A stretch of 64,000 bases of DNA from Nonlabens spongiae (GCF_002117125.1 NZ_CP019344.1:1888501-1952500); one strand, 5' to 3'. Shown: positions 52,788-61,776, counted from the stretch's first letter. The notes: generated by a model from the sequence alone, not told the origin. Translations and numbers: made by a program.

Positions 52788-53357
52788 CTAAAAGTTTAGA
52801 GAGCTTTCTGGCTTGGCACGCTCGAGAATCATGGTCTTCCGTTTGTCGTTGATTTTAAAATGAACCAGATTTTTTTGCTCTTCAAATACCTCATAAAAAG
52901 CATTGAATTCCATGGTTACATTTTCAGGTTGGGCCGTAGGTGTAAATTCTATGTAGAGGGCTATTTGATCAATCTCATACTCTGCTCCTAACAGTTTAGG
53001 CTCCACCTGCTTTCCATCTAGAGTTGCGATAAGCTTGAGTCCCAAATACTTTTGAATCGCGTCATAATGATCCTCGATTTCCTCTTTTTCTCCCAGAGTT
53101 ACTTGATTCACGTTGCGTGCATTCAGTACTCGTTCCAGATCGTCTATAAAAAAACGCGTCACCATTTGCATGGCACCCGCCTTCTTGCTGTACTTGACAT
53201 TAGAAACTGATACGTAGTATTTATGATCGGCATCCTTATTAAAAGCGATATGGTTAGATGGTGTTCCGCTTTCGCGAAAGCGAGATTCTTTAAGGCAGGT
53301 AAAAGAAAAACTCGCAAATATGAAAATAGAAGCTGTTGCTAAGGTTTTAAAAAGCAT
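52788..53357 (-). CDS. DUF6702 family secreted protein
   Basis: A 189-residue protein with an N-terminal membrane or signal segment (ASIFIFASFSF). The mature part resembles DUF6702 (HKYYVSVSNVKYSKKAGAMQMVTRFFIDDLERVLN, EEIEDHYDAIQKYLGLKL), which is often next to M1 peptidases in this class. A perfect palindrome (53268-53283) is read as SRFRESG immediately after the signal, between it and the conserved region. It lies 64 bp upstream of the M1 gene in the same direction. Confidence 0.78.
   Translation of the reverse strand: MLFKTLATASIFIFASFSFTCLKESRFRESGTPSNHIAFNKDADHKYYVSVSNVKYSKKAGAMQMVTRFFIDDLERVLNARNVNQVTLGEKEEIEDHYDAIQKYLGLKLIATLDGKQVEPKLLGAEYEIDQIALYIEFTPTAQPENVTMEFNAFYEVFEEQKNLVHFKINDKRKTMILERAKPESSLNF
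53268..53283. repeat. Dispersed palindrome CGCTTTCGCGAAAGCG, in DUF6702 gene
   Basis: Perfect core, flanks GTTC and AGATT, read as SRFRES on the minus strand. Confidence 0.95.
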
Positions 53358-53433
53358 AGATAATACTAAATGACAAAAATGACTATATGTAAGTTGATAA
53401 CAAAATCAACGCCATATTTATGAATGATGACTG

Positions 53434-54267
53434 CTAACCTTTAGTCTCCAGCAAACCTTTTTTTCTTTTAAAGGACTTAGACTGTTCAGAAAGAAATTCC
53501 AGTAAGGCAAGCTCATTGTCAGACTCCAGCATTTCCTTGTTCAGACCATTATCTTTTGCGTAATACATAAACTCGTAGAGGTATTCCTTATCCAGATCTA
53601 GGAATTCTGCGAGGTAGTCTGTTCCAAATTTATTCTTGACCATGACTACGTTGAACTCTTCTTCCACTGGTTTAGGTTTACCGCTCAGATCTAGATTTTT
53701 TAACGATTCACTCACAACCAGCGACCCCAGCAAACCGATTACATTGAACATATTCATGCGCAAACCACTTTGACTCGCTGCAAGTTGTTCAATCGGATAC
53801 TCATCAGGTTGTCTCACACGATCTGAAAAAGTGTTTTCCATACGGTCTACGGCTCTAACCCGCAAGTTTTCTTCTTCAACACCAGCCAGCACAGGCTTCA
53901 CATCTACGTCTCGTTTTACCTCGATCATCATAAGGTTGTCTTGAATAATCACCTCTTCTAATTTGTTAACCCCTTCGTTCAATTGCAGTGTAGCAGATTT
54001 TCTTTTGATTGTATTTGCACCCACCTCGAGTGTGAATGGTTCAAACTGGACCGCATCAAAATTGAGTTTGTCGCCTTCCATCACATTGATGTAGAAAACA
54101 CCTTGTTCATTAGTAATCGTACCTTCTAGATTATTGAGATTGAAAATAGTGATCCCTTCAATGGGTTCTTCAGAGGCTGAGGTGACAGTTCCTTTAATCT
54201 GAACACGCTCCTTTTGGGCAAAAGCTATTGTAGAAATGAAGAAAATCAGTAATGTAAACTTTTTCAT
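53434..54267 (-). CDS. Secreted protein with carboxypeptidase-regulatory-like domain
   Basis: A 277-residue protein with a signal peptide (KFTLLIFFISTIAFAQ) and a CarboxypepD_reg-like domain (~20-110: IKGTVTSASEEPIEGITIFNLNNLEGTITNEQGVFYINV). The rest is helical with acidic stretches. First gene of the carboxypeptidase-regulatory-DUF6702-M1 unit. Function unknown. Confidence 0.75.
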   Translation of the reverse strand: MKKFTLLIFFISTIAFAQKERVQIKGTVTSASEEPIEGITIFNLNNLEGTITNEQGVFYINVMEGDKLNFDAVQFEPFTLEVGANTIKRKSATLQLNEGVNKLEEVIIQDNLMMIEVKRDVDVKPVLAGVEEENLRVRAVDRMENTFSDRVRQPDEYPIEQLAASQSGLRMNMFNVIGLLGSLVVSESLKNLDLSGKPKPVEEEFNVVMVKNKFGTDYLAEFLDLDKEYLYEFMYYAKDNGLNKEMLESDNELALLEFLSEQSKSFKRKKGLLETKG

Positions 54268-54368
54268 GATGACTTGATTGATTTAGGAAGATACGATCAA
54301 ATCAACGTTTGAACTAGGTAAATAATTGTTAAACAGAAATAGCTTTTATCTCGCTGTTCAATAATGAA

Positions 54369-54376
54369 TATCTTTG
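54369..54376 (+). promoter_or_regulatory. -7 box TATCTTTG, 4 nt before the pepE-like ATG
   Basis: Exact TAnnTTTG match, then 4 nt and the ATG at 54381; implies a leaderless mRNA. Confidence 0.55.
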
Positions 54377-54380
54377 AGTC

Positions 54381-55106
54381 ATGCGCGCAAATCAAAGAGA
54401 TATGATTGTCGCCAGCACGTCTACATTGCACGGGCAGCGACCACTGGAATATTTACTGGACGAACTCAAATCGGTCTTTACAAATCAAAGTATTAAAAGC
54501 CTACTGTTCATTCCGTTTGCACGACCCGGCGGCATCACCCACGATCAATACACTCAAAAAATAGGTGATGCTTTGAAATCTCTTGATATAGAAGTAAAAG
54601 GCATACAACAAATGCAGAATACCGTAGAAGCTATTCAAAATGCCAAAGCTATTTTTACAGGAGGCGGCAACACTTTTGTTTTGGTCAAGCAATTGCACGA
54701 CCATAAATTAATGCAACCTCTGCGCGAAGCAATTTACTCTGGCACTTTTTATTTGGGTACCAGTGCAGGCTCAAACATCTGCGGGCTGACCATGCAAACA
54801 ACAAATGATATGCCTATCCTACAACCTACTAGTTTTAAAACAACTGGTGTTTTGGGATACAACATTAACGCACATTACCTAGACCCTATTGAGGGAAGTC
54901 AACACATGGGCGAGACGAGAGAGCAACGTATCAAAGAGTTTCACACCTATAATTCCGTACCTGTTTTGGGATTAAGGGAAGGAAGTTATTTGAGAGTGAA
55001 AGGAACTGAGGAAATTCTCAAAGGACCACACAGCGCTCGAGTATTCAAAGCTGGAGTTGAACCCACAGAAATACAAACCGATACTGACGTATCATTTTTA
55101 AAATAG
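54381..55106 (+). CDS. pepE: Peptidase E (S51 family), Asp-X dipeptidase
   Basis: A 241-residue cytoplasmic serine peptidase that cleaves after N-terminal aspartate. The nucleophile elbow is GTSAGSNI (Ser near 135), with GGGNTFVL (~95) and YNINAHYLDP as further family motifs. Start supported by the -7 box; an alternative ATG lies 7 codons in. Followed by two GNAT genes, VanY and M48 on the same strand. Confidence 0.9.
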   Translation: MRANQRDMIVASTSTLHGQRPLEYLLDELKSVFTNQSIKSLLFIPFARPGGITHDQYTQKIGDALKSLDIEVKGIQQMQNTVEAIQNAKAIFTGGGNTFVLVKQLHDHKLMQPLREAIYSGTFYLGTSAGSNICGLTMQTTNDMPILQPTSFKTTGVLGYNINAHYLDPIEGSQHMGETREQRIKEFHTYNSVPVLGLREGSYLRVKGTEEILKGPHSARVFKAGVEPTEIQTDTDVSFLK

Positions 55107-55109
55107 ATC

Positions 55110-55397
55110 ATGAAGAATCAAATCAAACATAAAGAGTCTGAAAGTCGTGGAATATTCTATATCCATGATGAAGAAGATAAAAAAATCGCCGAGCTCACTT
55201 ACAGCTTGGAAAACGATGTTATGACCATAGACCACACCGAGGTAGATCCCAGTAAAGAAGGTAAAGGATTAGGCACAAAAATCGTTCAACATTCTGTAGA
55301 ATTTGCGAGAGAAAAAAACAGAAAAGTCAATCCGTTATGCCCATTTGCAGAGGTGCTATTTGATAAACATGAGGATTGGAACGATCTCAGAGTATGA
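55110..55397 (+). CDS. Small GNAT family acetyltransferase (YjdJ-type)
   Basis: 95 residues. GNAT-like motif A is VDPSKEGKGLGTKIVQHSVEFAREKNRKVNPLCPF, with the Gln/Gly-x-Gly acetyl-CoA loop; the short length fits the YjdJ subfamily. Substrate unknown. Starts 4 bp after pepE and overlaps the next gene by 4 bp (ATGA). Confidence 0.8.
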   Translation: MKNQIKHKESESRGIFYIHDEEDKKIAELTYSLENDVMTIDHTEVDPSKEGKGLGTKIVQHSVEFAREKNRKVNPLCPFAEVLFDKHEDWNDLRV

Positions 55398-55849
55398 GCA
55401 TCATCATTAAAGAAATACTTGCTGAACAAACCCGCGAGATACGCCAGACAGTTTTAAGACAAGGGCTTCCTGCAGCAACCACGATCTTCAAAGGTGATGA
55501 ACTGGAAACAACGTTTCATCTAGGTGCTTTTGAAAAGAATAAGCTCGTAGGTATAGCGACTTATTTATTTAAAAATAAAAGTGCTATTCAAGAGTTGTTT
55601 TCTGATGAAAAATTTATGTATCAGCTGCGTGGCATGGCCGTAATGGAGAATGAGCAGGGGAAGGGAATCGGTAAAAAGCTGGTGGAATTTGCAGAATGCC
55701 GCCTCAAAGAGGATCAGATCGATGTTTTATGGTTTCATGCGCGCACTAGCGCCGTTCCGTTTTACGAGAAACAAGGTTACCAAACCGTAGGCGAAGAATT
55801 AGATCTAGAACCTGCCGGACCCCATTTTAAAATGTATAAGGAACTATGA
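55394..55849 (+). CDS. GNAT family N-acetyltransferase
   Basis: 151 residues from ATG 55394; the frame opens earlier at 55376 but the ATGA overlap makes 55394 natural. Motif A: LRGMAVMENEQGKGIGKKLVEFAE. Other GNAT features: WFHARTSAVPFYEKQGYQTVGEELD. Substrate unknown. Overlaps the VanY gene by 4 bp. Confidence 0.85.
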   Translation: MSIIIKEILAEQTREIRQTVLRQGLPAATTIFKGDELETTFHLGAFEKNKLVGIATYLFKNKSAIQELFSDEKFMYQLRGMAVMENEQGKGIGKKLVEFAECRLKEDQIDVLWFHARTSAVPFYEKQGYQTVGEELDLEPAGPHFKMYKEL

Positions 55850-56535
55850 TCAAGTGGTTTTTATACATAATGATAGGTTCTCAGATTATGAATGCGCAAA
55901 CCTTGAAGGATACGCTCATCGGCAAAGCTGATTTGGGCAACAAATCCATCCCTCTTGAAGTGCAAAAAGCTTTTGACGAGATGAGAGCGGCGGCAATAAA
56001 AGATGGCATCAACCTAACTATCGTTTCAGGATACCGAAGCTACGAGCGGCAAGAACAAATCTGGAACAGAAAGTGGAAACGCTATGAGAAACAAAGTCTG
56101 AACCCTGAGCAAATCTTTGATAAAATCGTAGAATATAGCACCGTTCCGGGCACATCGAGACACCACTGGGGGACTGATCTGGACATTATCGATTCCAGTG
56201 CAAGTTATTCAGGCGATGTATTGGTTCCCAAGAAATTTCATGGCGACGGACCGTTTTGCAAAATGAAAGACTGGATGGATCAAAACGCAGGCAAATATGG
56301 TTTTGCACTTGTGTATACTATGAACGAGCAACGCCCGGGCTTTAAATATGAGCCTTGGCACTGGAGTTATGTTCCGCTTTCGCGAAAGCGTTACCAGCAA
56401 TATCTTTCTAACATTAATCTAAAGCAATTTTTACGAATACAAGATATTCTAGGAATGGATCAGGTATCAGACGAGAGGATCAAAAAATACCTTGAAGAAC
56501 ATCTACAGGGAATCAATTCTAATTTAAAACAATAA
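55846..56535 (+). CDS. D-alanyl-D-alanine carboxypeptidase, VanY/M15B type
   Basis: A 229-residue secreted zinc peptidase acting on peptidoglycan stem peptides (signal-like FLYIMIGSQIMNAQ). Active-site motifs: SGYRSYERQ, SRHHWGTDLDI (zinc His and Asp) and EPWHWSY (catalytic Glu and zinc His). A perfect palindrome (56375-56390) directly follows the last motif and is read as PLSRKR. Confidence 0.9.
   Translation: MIKWFLYIMIGSQIMNAQTLKDTLIGKADLGNKSIPLEVQKAFDEMRAAAIKDGINLTIVSGYRSYERQEQIWNRKWKRYEKQSLNPEQIFDKIVEYSTVPGTSRHHWGTDLDIIDSSASYSGDVLVPKKFHGDGPFCKMKDWMDQNAGKYGFALVYTMNEQRPGFKYEPWHWSYVPLSRKRYQQYLSNINLKQFLRIQDILGMDQVSDERIKKYLEEHLQGINSNLKQ
56375..56390. repeat. Dispersed palindrome CGCTTTCGCGAAAGCG, in VanY gene
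   Basis: Perfect core in the third frame used by this element (PLSRKR), 5 codons past the EPWHW motif. Confidence 0.95.
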
Positions 56536-56539
56536 CACT

Positions 56540-57310
56540 ATGGCAAGTAGAGGCGCAAAAGGAATCAGACTGTTTATAGGCTTAGCGATTGTCGCCTTTG
56601 CCGTCCTCAAATTTTGCGGCAGCGAGGAAACTAATGAATTTACTGGCGAGAAACAGTATATAGGCATGAGCGTGGAAGAAGAAATTGCTCTAGGGCTCAA
56701 TGCTACCCCTCAAATGATAGAACAATTCGGTGGGTTACATCCTGATCAAGCCGCTCAGCAACTCGTAGATCGTGTAGGCAATAAACTGGTCGAGAGCAGT
56801 ATTGCGGCAAATTCACCTTATAAATATGAATTTCATCTACTGGCAGATGGTCAAACGATCAATGCCTTTGCGTTACCTGGTGGTCCTTGTTTTATCACCA
56901 CCGCCCTATTCAATCAGCTAGAAAATGAGGATCAACTTGCTGGTGTACTGGGACATGAGATAGGACATGTCATTGCAAAGCATAGCGCAGAGCGCATAAG
57001 CCAGCAACAACTTGCTAACGGTGTCGTGACCGGTGTAAGTGTAGGCACAGAGGGAATGGGTCAAGCGGCGGCAGCAGTTGCCCAAACCATCACTATGAAA
57101 TACGGTCGTGACGATGAACTGCAAAGCGATGATCTAGGCGTAAAAATGATGATCGATGCGGGCTATAATCCTGAAGAGATGATAGGCGTCATGAAAATTT
57201 TAAAAAACGCCGCTGGGAACAATCGTGTACCAGAGTTTCAAAGCACTCATCCTGACCCAGAAAATAGGATGCAACGTATCAGGGAGTCGATTGAGAAGTA
57301 TAAAAATTAA
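56540..57310 (+). CDS. M48 family zinc metalloprotease
   Basis: A 256-residue membrane-anchored protease: one N-terminal helix (LFIGLAIVAFAVLKF), then FALPGGPCFITTALF, the HEIGHVIAKHSAERI zinc site and YGRDDELQSDDLG (third ligand Glu). Ends with STHPDPENRM, typical of the BepA/YcaL group involved in outer-membrane protein quality control. The exact role is inferred. Confidence 0.9.
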   Translation: MASRGAKGIRLFIGLAIVAFAVLKFCGSEETNEFTGEKQYIGMSVEEEIALGLNATPQMIEQFGGLHPDQAAQQLVDRVGNKLVESSIAANSPYKYEFHLLADGQTINAFALPGGPCFITTALFNQLENEDQLAGVLGHEIGHVIAKHSAERISQQQLANGVVTGVSVGTEGMGQAAAAVAQTITMKYGRDDELQSDDLGVKMMIDAGYNPEEMIGVMKILKNAAGNNRVPEFQSTHPDPENRMQRIRESIEKYKN

Positions 57311-57333
57311 CTTTACCTAAAATTAATTTAGTT

Positions 57334-57785
57334 TCACCGCTCAAACTCAAACTCCACTTGCATTTCTCCTCCAGAAATTCTCGCATGTAATTTGTTTCCC
57401 TCAATTTGATATAAAATGATAGTTGGAAATTCATTTTCAGGATTTTCTGCTGTGAAGCTGTCTTCAGAAATTTTAATTAGTTTAAAGTCTGTTGAACCAG
57501 TTTGATCTTTTTGAGAAACCTTGTAAAACCAGTTTCCATTCTTCCACTTGACAAGTTCTACATACTCCTGCCACACCGTATCATTTTGAACCATCGTAAA
57601 CCCATGACCTTTATATAAAGGTTCATTTATTTTTCTCCAATTTTCAAAAGTCTGCTTGTCTTCCTGATCATTAGTTCGTTGCCGGGACCTATGAACCAAT
57701 CAAAATCTACCGAACCTATATAGGGCTCTTACTCGTGAGCAGCAGTATCATTTTGCATACAAGAATTCAGCAAAACGCACGCCAT
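57334..57785 (-). pseudogene. Broken lipoprotein gene (DUF6265-like)
   Basis: The 3' part (57699-57334) encodes a beta-rich domain (WRKINEPLYKGHGFTMVQNDTVW, EYVELVKWKNGNWFYKVS, IILYQIEGNKLHARISGG), like DUF6265. Upstream in another frame are a lipoprotein signal (MACVLLNSCMQND) and DFDWFIGPGNEL, which should directly precede it. Three lesions: an in-frame TAA after AAHE, a one-base loss near 57667-57676 shifting frame, and an apparently lost original start codon (ACG where an ATG would suit). Decayed copy; function unknown. Confidence 0.7.
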
Positions 57786-57842
57786 CAAATTCAGAACTGA
57801 GAACTTCTGATTCGTATAATCTGTAATTAATCAATAAATAAT

Positions 57843-58781
57843 TTAAAACGAGTAAACCACCTCAAGCTTGTAATCCTTGAGCGATTTTTTGGCATTTTCT
57901 AGATCTTCCGTAAAACCTAGGATGTAACCTCCACCTCCAGAACCACAAAGTTTTAGGTAATAGTCACCAGTATCCAGTCCTTTCTTCCATAAAGCATGGA
58001 ATTGGCTAGGAATCATTGGCTTGAAGTGATCTAGCACTACCCCAGAAAGTTTTTTCACATTCCCGAAAAGGCCTTTTACGTCACCTTTCAAGAAATCATC
58101 CACGCACAGGTCAGTGTACTTAACGAACTTATCTTTCAACATGGCACGGAAACCATCTTGCTTCATGTTTTCCATGAATATATTAACCATAGGGGCAGTT
58201 TCTCCCACCATTCCAGAATCCAGTAAGAAAACGGCTCCTTTACCGTTTGCCGTTTGCGATGGGATTCCAGCCGGTTCAATATCTTCTTTGCTATTGATTA
58301 AAATAGGTAAACTCAAGTAAGAATTGAGAGGATCAAGACCAGAGCTTTTACCATGAAAAACGCTCTCCATCTTTCCAAAAATTTCTTTGAGTGTAAGCAG
58401 TTTGTCACGAGTGAGATTCTCGAGTACCGTGATCTTATCCTCAGCGTACTTGTCATAAATTGCTGCTACGAGAGCGCCACTAGATCCCACACCATATCCC
58501 TGAGGAATACTGGAGTCAAAATACATTCCAGCATCGATATCTCCTCGCAAGGATTTGATGTCAAATTGTGGAAACTCATTATCTTCTCGACTTAGCTTTT
58601 CTAGATGATCGGCAAGACGCGACAAGTTTTTATTAGACTGTGCTTTTTCCTCATTAAGATCGTCACTGATTTTAAGCGCACCGTTATAGAAGTTATAAGG
58701 TATGGACAAACCTTTGGAATCCTTAATGATTCCGTACTCTCCGAAGAGTAGAATCTTTGAATAAAAAAGAGGTCCTTTCAT
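57843..58781 (-). CDS. GHMP kinase, mevalonate kinase-like
   Basis: A 312-residue kinase of the GHMP family. Seen: N-terminal KILLFGEYGII, glycine-rich ATP loop GYGVGSSGALVAAIY (~95-110), and the C-terminal LCGSGGGGYILGF. It overlaps the diphosphomevalonate decarboxylase gene by 4 bp, so it likely phosphorylates mevalonate or phosphomevalonate in isoprenoid synthesis; mevalonate kinase is the best guess. Confidence 0.85.
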   Translation of the reverse strand: MKGPLFYSKILLFGEYGIIKDSKGLSIPYNFYNGALKISDDLNEEKAQSNKNLSRLADHLEKLSREDNEFPQFDIKSLRGDIDAGMYFDSSIPQGYGVGSSGALVAAIYDKYAEDKITVLENLTRDKLLTLKEIFGKMESVFHGKSSGLDPLNSYLSLPILINSKEDIEPAGIPSQTANGKGAVFLLDSGMVGETAPMVNIFMENMKQDGFRAMLKDKFVKYTDLCVDDFLKGDVKGLFGNVKKLSGVVLDHFKPMIPSQFHALWKKGLDTGDYYLKLCGSGGGGYILGFTEDLENAKKSLKDYKLEVVYSF

Positions 58782-59839
58782 AATTTGAGGCTTTTAGCAC
58801 CGTTGCCTATTTCATCGCAAATATACTGTTCATTCTCACAATACTGCGCCAATTTGCTGTTAATCAGCTTATCTACCTGATCTTTATGATTTTTAGGGTA
58901 AAGCATGTGCACATTTGCACCAGCGTCTAGCGTAAAACACACCGGCACATCAGTTTCCTTCCTGAATTTCCATATTTCCTCGATGATCGCCAGTGTATTG
59001 GGACGCATTAAAATATAATACGGATGCGATGTCATCATCATCGCGTGCAGCGTGAGCGCTTCACTCTCCACGATTTTGATAAATGCTTCTTGATCACCTG
59101 CTTCAAGAATTTCTTTGAGTTGGGTGATGTTATCGTGGGCTTGTTGAAATCTCGCTTTCGCGAAAGCGTGCCCATTCATAAGCTCATGTCCAGCCGTACT
59201 GCTTACCGTTTTCTTTCCTTTATCCACAAGCAGAATCACATCTTGATAACCCTTAAAGTTCTCGTGTAAAATATCGCTCACATCAATACCATAATAATCA
59301 TTACTGGAATCAAACTGAGCGTGTGAGCCCCAAACCACCACTTCACCCTTGATGCTCCTACTGGCACTTCCAGAGCCTAAACGTGCCAAAAATGAGGTCT
59401 TCTCAAAATCGATAGGCTTCCCTGAATGCTGGGATTCCATATCCATCAGGCAACTGCTGAGCGCCGCCATACTACTGGCACTGCTGGCAATTCCTGAACT
59501 ATGTGGGAACGTATTATGGGTATCGATAGTGAAATGATAATGTGTAAGCCACGGGCAATAGTCTTTGACCCGCTGGAAATAAGCCTTGATTTTTGGAGCA
59601 AAGTCAGACTTTTCTTTACCATCATACAAAACAGTAAAACCGTGATCGGTTTTTTTTGCAGTAACATTAGTTATCGTTTTGCTCTTGCTCAACGTAAAGC
59701 TAATCGATGGGTTTGCAGGAAGTTGTACCTCGTGCTTACCCCAATATTTTACCAATGCAATATTTGAAGGAGCCTCCCAGTTTGCACTTAATACTTCTTT
59801 GAGATCGGTAAATGGTGCCTGTTTAAAGCGTTCTTCCAT
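58778..59839 (-). CDS. mvaD: Diphosphomevalonate decarboxylase
   Basis: A 353-residue enzyme making isopentenyl diphosphate. Signatures: APSNIALVKYWGK near 25, PHSSGIASSASSMAAL (phosphate loop, ~113-128), SGSASRSI and the catalytic Asp in DAGANVHML. Overlaps the kinase by 4 bp. A -7 box (TATATTTG, minus strand, 59860-59867) lies 20 nt upstream. A perfect palindrome (59153-59168) is read as HAFAKARF, where other family members have a similar natural sequence. Confidence 0.95.
   Translation of the reverse strand: MEERFKQAPFTDLKEVLSANWEAPSNIALVKYWGKHEVQLPANPSISFTLSKSKTITNVTAKKTDHGFTVLYDGKEKSDFAPKIKAYFQRVKDYCPWLTHYHFTIDTHNTFPHSSGIASSASSMAALSSCLMDMESQHSGKPIDFEKTSFLARLGSGSASRSIKGEVVVWGSHAQFDSSNDYYGIDVSDILHENFKGYQDVILLVDKGKKTVSSTAGHELMNGHAFAKARFQQAHDNITQLKEILEAGDQEAFIKIVESEALTLHAMMMTSHPYYILMRPNTLAIIEEIWKFRKETDVPVCFTLDAGANVHMLYPKNHKDQVDKLINSKLAQYCENEQYICDEIGNGAKSLKL
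59153..59168. repeat. Dispersed palindrome CGCTTTCGCGAAAGCG, in mvaD
   Basis: Perfect core read as AFAKA on the minus strand. Confidence 0.95.
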
Positions 59840-59859
59840 GTTGTAGCAGACTTATAGAG

Positions 59860-59867
59860 CAAATATA
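59860..59867 (-). promoter_or_regulatory. -7 box of the mevalonate operon
   Basis: TATATTTG on the minus strand, exact match, giving a ~16-20-nt leader. No clear -33 box. Confidence 0.45.
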
Positions 59868-60178
59868 TCTTATATCAAGTTATGAATTGTAAGGGTGGCG
59901 TTAAGAAAGAGTGTGTGAGTAGATGAATTTGCGAGAATAGCGAACAGCGAATAGCGAAGAGCGAAGAGCGAAGAGCGAAATTTCAAAAAATCAATTGACT
60001 ATTTGAACTGCAAACCCACGAAGCGATCTGCAACTGTCAACTAACAACTGTGCACTACTCCCTGCCTACCGCCCACTGCCTACTGCCTACTGCTACCTGC
60101 TCACTAATTTTAGCCTCGTCTAAATATTTGCTTAGTCTTAAGAAACAAAATTTTACCTTTGTTATAATATTTGTAGGT
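59868..60178. other. Intergenic 310 bp with short tandem repeats
   Basis: Contains AGCGAAGAGCGAATA-type units (59937-59981) and CTGCCTA-type units (60061-60100). An open frame crosses the second block into the DtxR gene but is repeat-derived and not considered coding. Confidence 0.6.
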
Positions 60179-60832
60179 ATGCATTCCATTTCTGAAGAGA
60201 ATTATATCAAGGCGATCTATCATGCACAGCAAGCGAGTGACTTAGTATCAACCACAGAGATTGCTTCACGCATGAATACGAGAGCCTCATCTGTGACTGA
60301 CATGCTCAAAAAGCTAGCTGATAAAAATTTGGTGGAATATGTACCTTACAAAGGTGCAAAGCTCACTAAAAACGGACGTTCCTGCGCCATGCAGATCATT
60401 AGGAAGCACCGATTATGGGAAGTATTCTTAGTGGAAAAACTTGATTTTACTTGGGATGAAGTTCACGAAATAGCTGAACAGTTAGAACACATTCAGTCTA
60501 GAAAACTCATCGATGAACTGGATCGTCACTTGGGGTACCCAAAAAAAGATCCCCATGGTGATCCCATACCTGATAGCGAAGGCAATTTAAAGGAGGTAAA
60601 TCAAATCTTACTCTCTAAACTACCTTCAGGAACTACTGGAATGGTGACAGGAGTCATAGACACTTCTACTGAGTTCTTAAGATATTTAGACAAATATAAT
60701 TTACATCTAGGGTCTGTGGTGGAAATCCTTGAAATAGAAGAGTACGATCAGTCACTTAAAGTCAAGTTTGATAATAAACAAATGACACTCACTCAGCAAA
60801 CAGCTGAAAAGTTATACATCCAAAAAAAATGA
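60179..60832 (+). CDS. DtxR/MntR-type metal-dependent repressor
   Basis: A 217-residue iron- or manganese-dependent regulator. The ATG at 60179 is chosen; the frame extends 43 codons upstream through repeats. The wing-helix (~20-70: TTEIASRMNTRASSVTDMLKKLADKNLVEYVPYKGAKLT) and metal-binding dimer domain (~70-140; KHRLWEVFLVEKL, EVHEIAEQLEH) are clear, and a C-terminal SH3-like/FeoA domain follows. It overlaps the transporter binding protein by 4 bp and likely represses the operon when metal is sufficient. Mn versus Fe cannot be decided. Confidence 0.9.
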   Translation: MHSISEENYIKAIYHAQQASDLVSTTEIASRMNTRASSVTDMLKKLADKNLVEYVPYKGAKLTKNGRSCAMQIIRKHRLWEVFLVEKLDFTWDEVHEIAEQLEHIQSRKLIDELDRHLGYPKKDPHGDPIPDSEGNLKEVNQILLSKLPSGTTGMVTGVIDTSTEFLRYLDKYNLHLGSVVEILEIEEYDQSLKVKFDNKQMTLTQQTAEKLYIQKK

Positions 60833-61776
60833 AACTGAGAACAACCTTTTTAAGAGATTTCACCTGTATATTCTTTTTCAGTTTACTGATCGTTGGCTGT
60901 AAAGATGAACCTAATCAATCTGGTACAAATACAGACAATAGACTAAAAGTAGTGACTACCACTACCATGATAACTGATCTCATCAAAGAAATAGGCGGCG
61001 ATCGCATTGAATTGCAGGGTCTCATGGGCAGTGGCGTGGATCCACACCTATATAAAGCAAGTGAGGGCGATGTGTCTAAACTCTTTGAGGCAGATGTCAT
61101 TTTCTACAATGGTTTGCATCTCGAGGGCAAACTGGTGGAAGTCTTTGAAAAAATGAATTCTCAAGGAAAAAAAACCGTAGCCCTAAGTGATGCCGTCGAT
61201 AAACGTACGCTTATAGGCAGCGAGTATTTTGCCAGCAGTTACGATCCTCATATCTGGTTCTACACTAATTACTGGGAACAAATGGCTGATCTAGCTACTT
61301 CGACCTTGATACAAGAAGATCCTTCAAACAAGGATTATTACAACCAGAATTTGCGTGATTACCTAAACAAGATAAATATACTGGAGGACCAGGTGGAAGA
61401 TTTGATCTCATCCCTCCCAGCTGAAAAGCGCATTCTAGTAACGGCTCATGATGCTTTCAACTATTTTGGAAGACAATACAGCTTTCAAGTAGTGGGACTT
61501 CAAGGATTGTCTACAGCAACTGAGGCTGGGGTAAAAGACGTGCAACGTATGACCGATTTTATCATTGACAATGATGTTAAAGCCATATTTGTGGAAAGTA
61601 GCGTTCCTCGTAGAACTGTAGAAGCACTTCAGGAATCTGTGCGAGCAAAAGGTAAAGAAATTGAAATAGGTGGCGAGTTGTATAGCGATGCATTGGGCAA
61701 TAAGGGAACCGATGAGGGAACTTATATCGGGATGTACCTGCACAACGTCAAAACCATAGTTAATGCTCTAAAATGA
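60829..61776 (+). CDS. Metal ABC transporter substrate-binding lipoprotein (TroA/MntA/ZnuA type)
   Basis: A 315-residue lipoprotein (lipobox LLIVGC). Cluster A-1 metal-binding protein with ligand motifs [14 protein letters not shown] (His), [12 protein letters not shown] (His), [10 protein letters not shown] and [10 protein letters not shown] (Asp). The long His-rich loop of ZnuA zinc transporters is absent, which leans towards Mn/Fe but is not decisive. Overlaps both neighbours by 4 bp. Confidence 0.92.
   Translation: MKLRTTFLRDFTCIFFFSLLIVGCKDEPNQSGTNTDNRLKVVTTTTMITDLIKEIGGDRIELQGLMGSGVDPHLYKASEGDVSKLFEADVIFYNGLHLEGKLVEVFEKMNSQGKKTVALSDAVDKRTLIGSEYFASSYDPHIWFYTNYWEQMADLATSTLIQEDPSNKDYYNQNLRDYLNKINILEDQVEDLISSLPAEKRILVTAHDAFNYFGRQYSFQVVGLQGLSTATEAGVKDVQRMTDFIIDNDVKAIFVESSVPRRTVEALQESVRAKGKEIEIGGELYSDALGNKGTDEGTYIGMYLHNVKTIVNALK

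Noticed and set aside
57334..57699. 122-codon frame as an intact gene
   Set aside because: It begins at a TTG in the middle of a domain whose start lies in another frame, so it is treated as part of a pseudogene.
60050..60178. N-terminal extension of the DtxR frame (MHYSLPTAHCLLPTATC...)
   Set aside because: It comes from CTGCCTA-type tandem repeats; DtxR homology begins at the ATG 60179.
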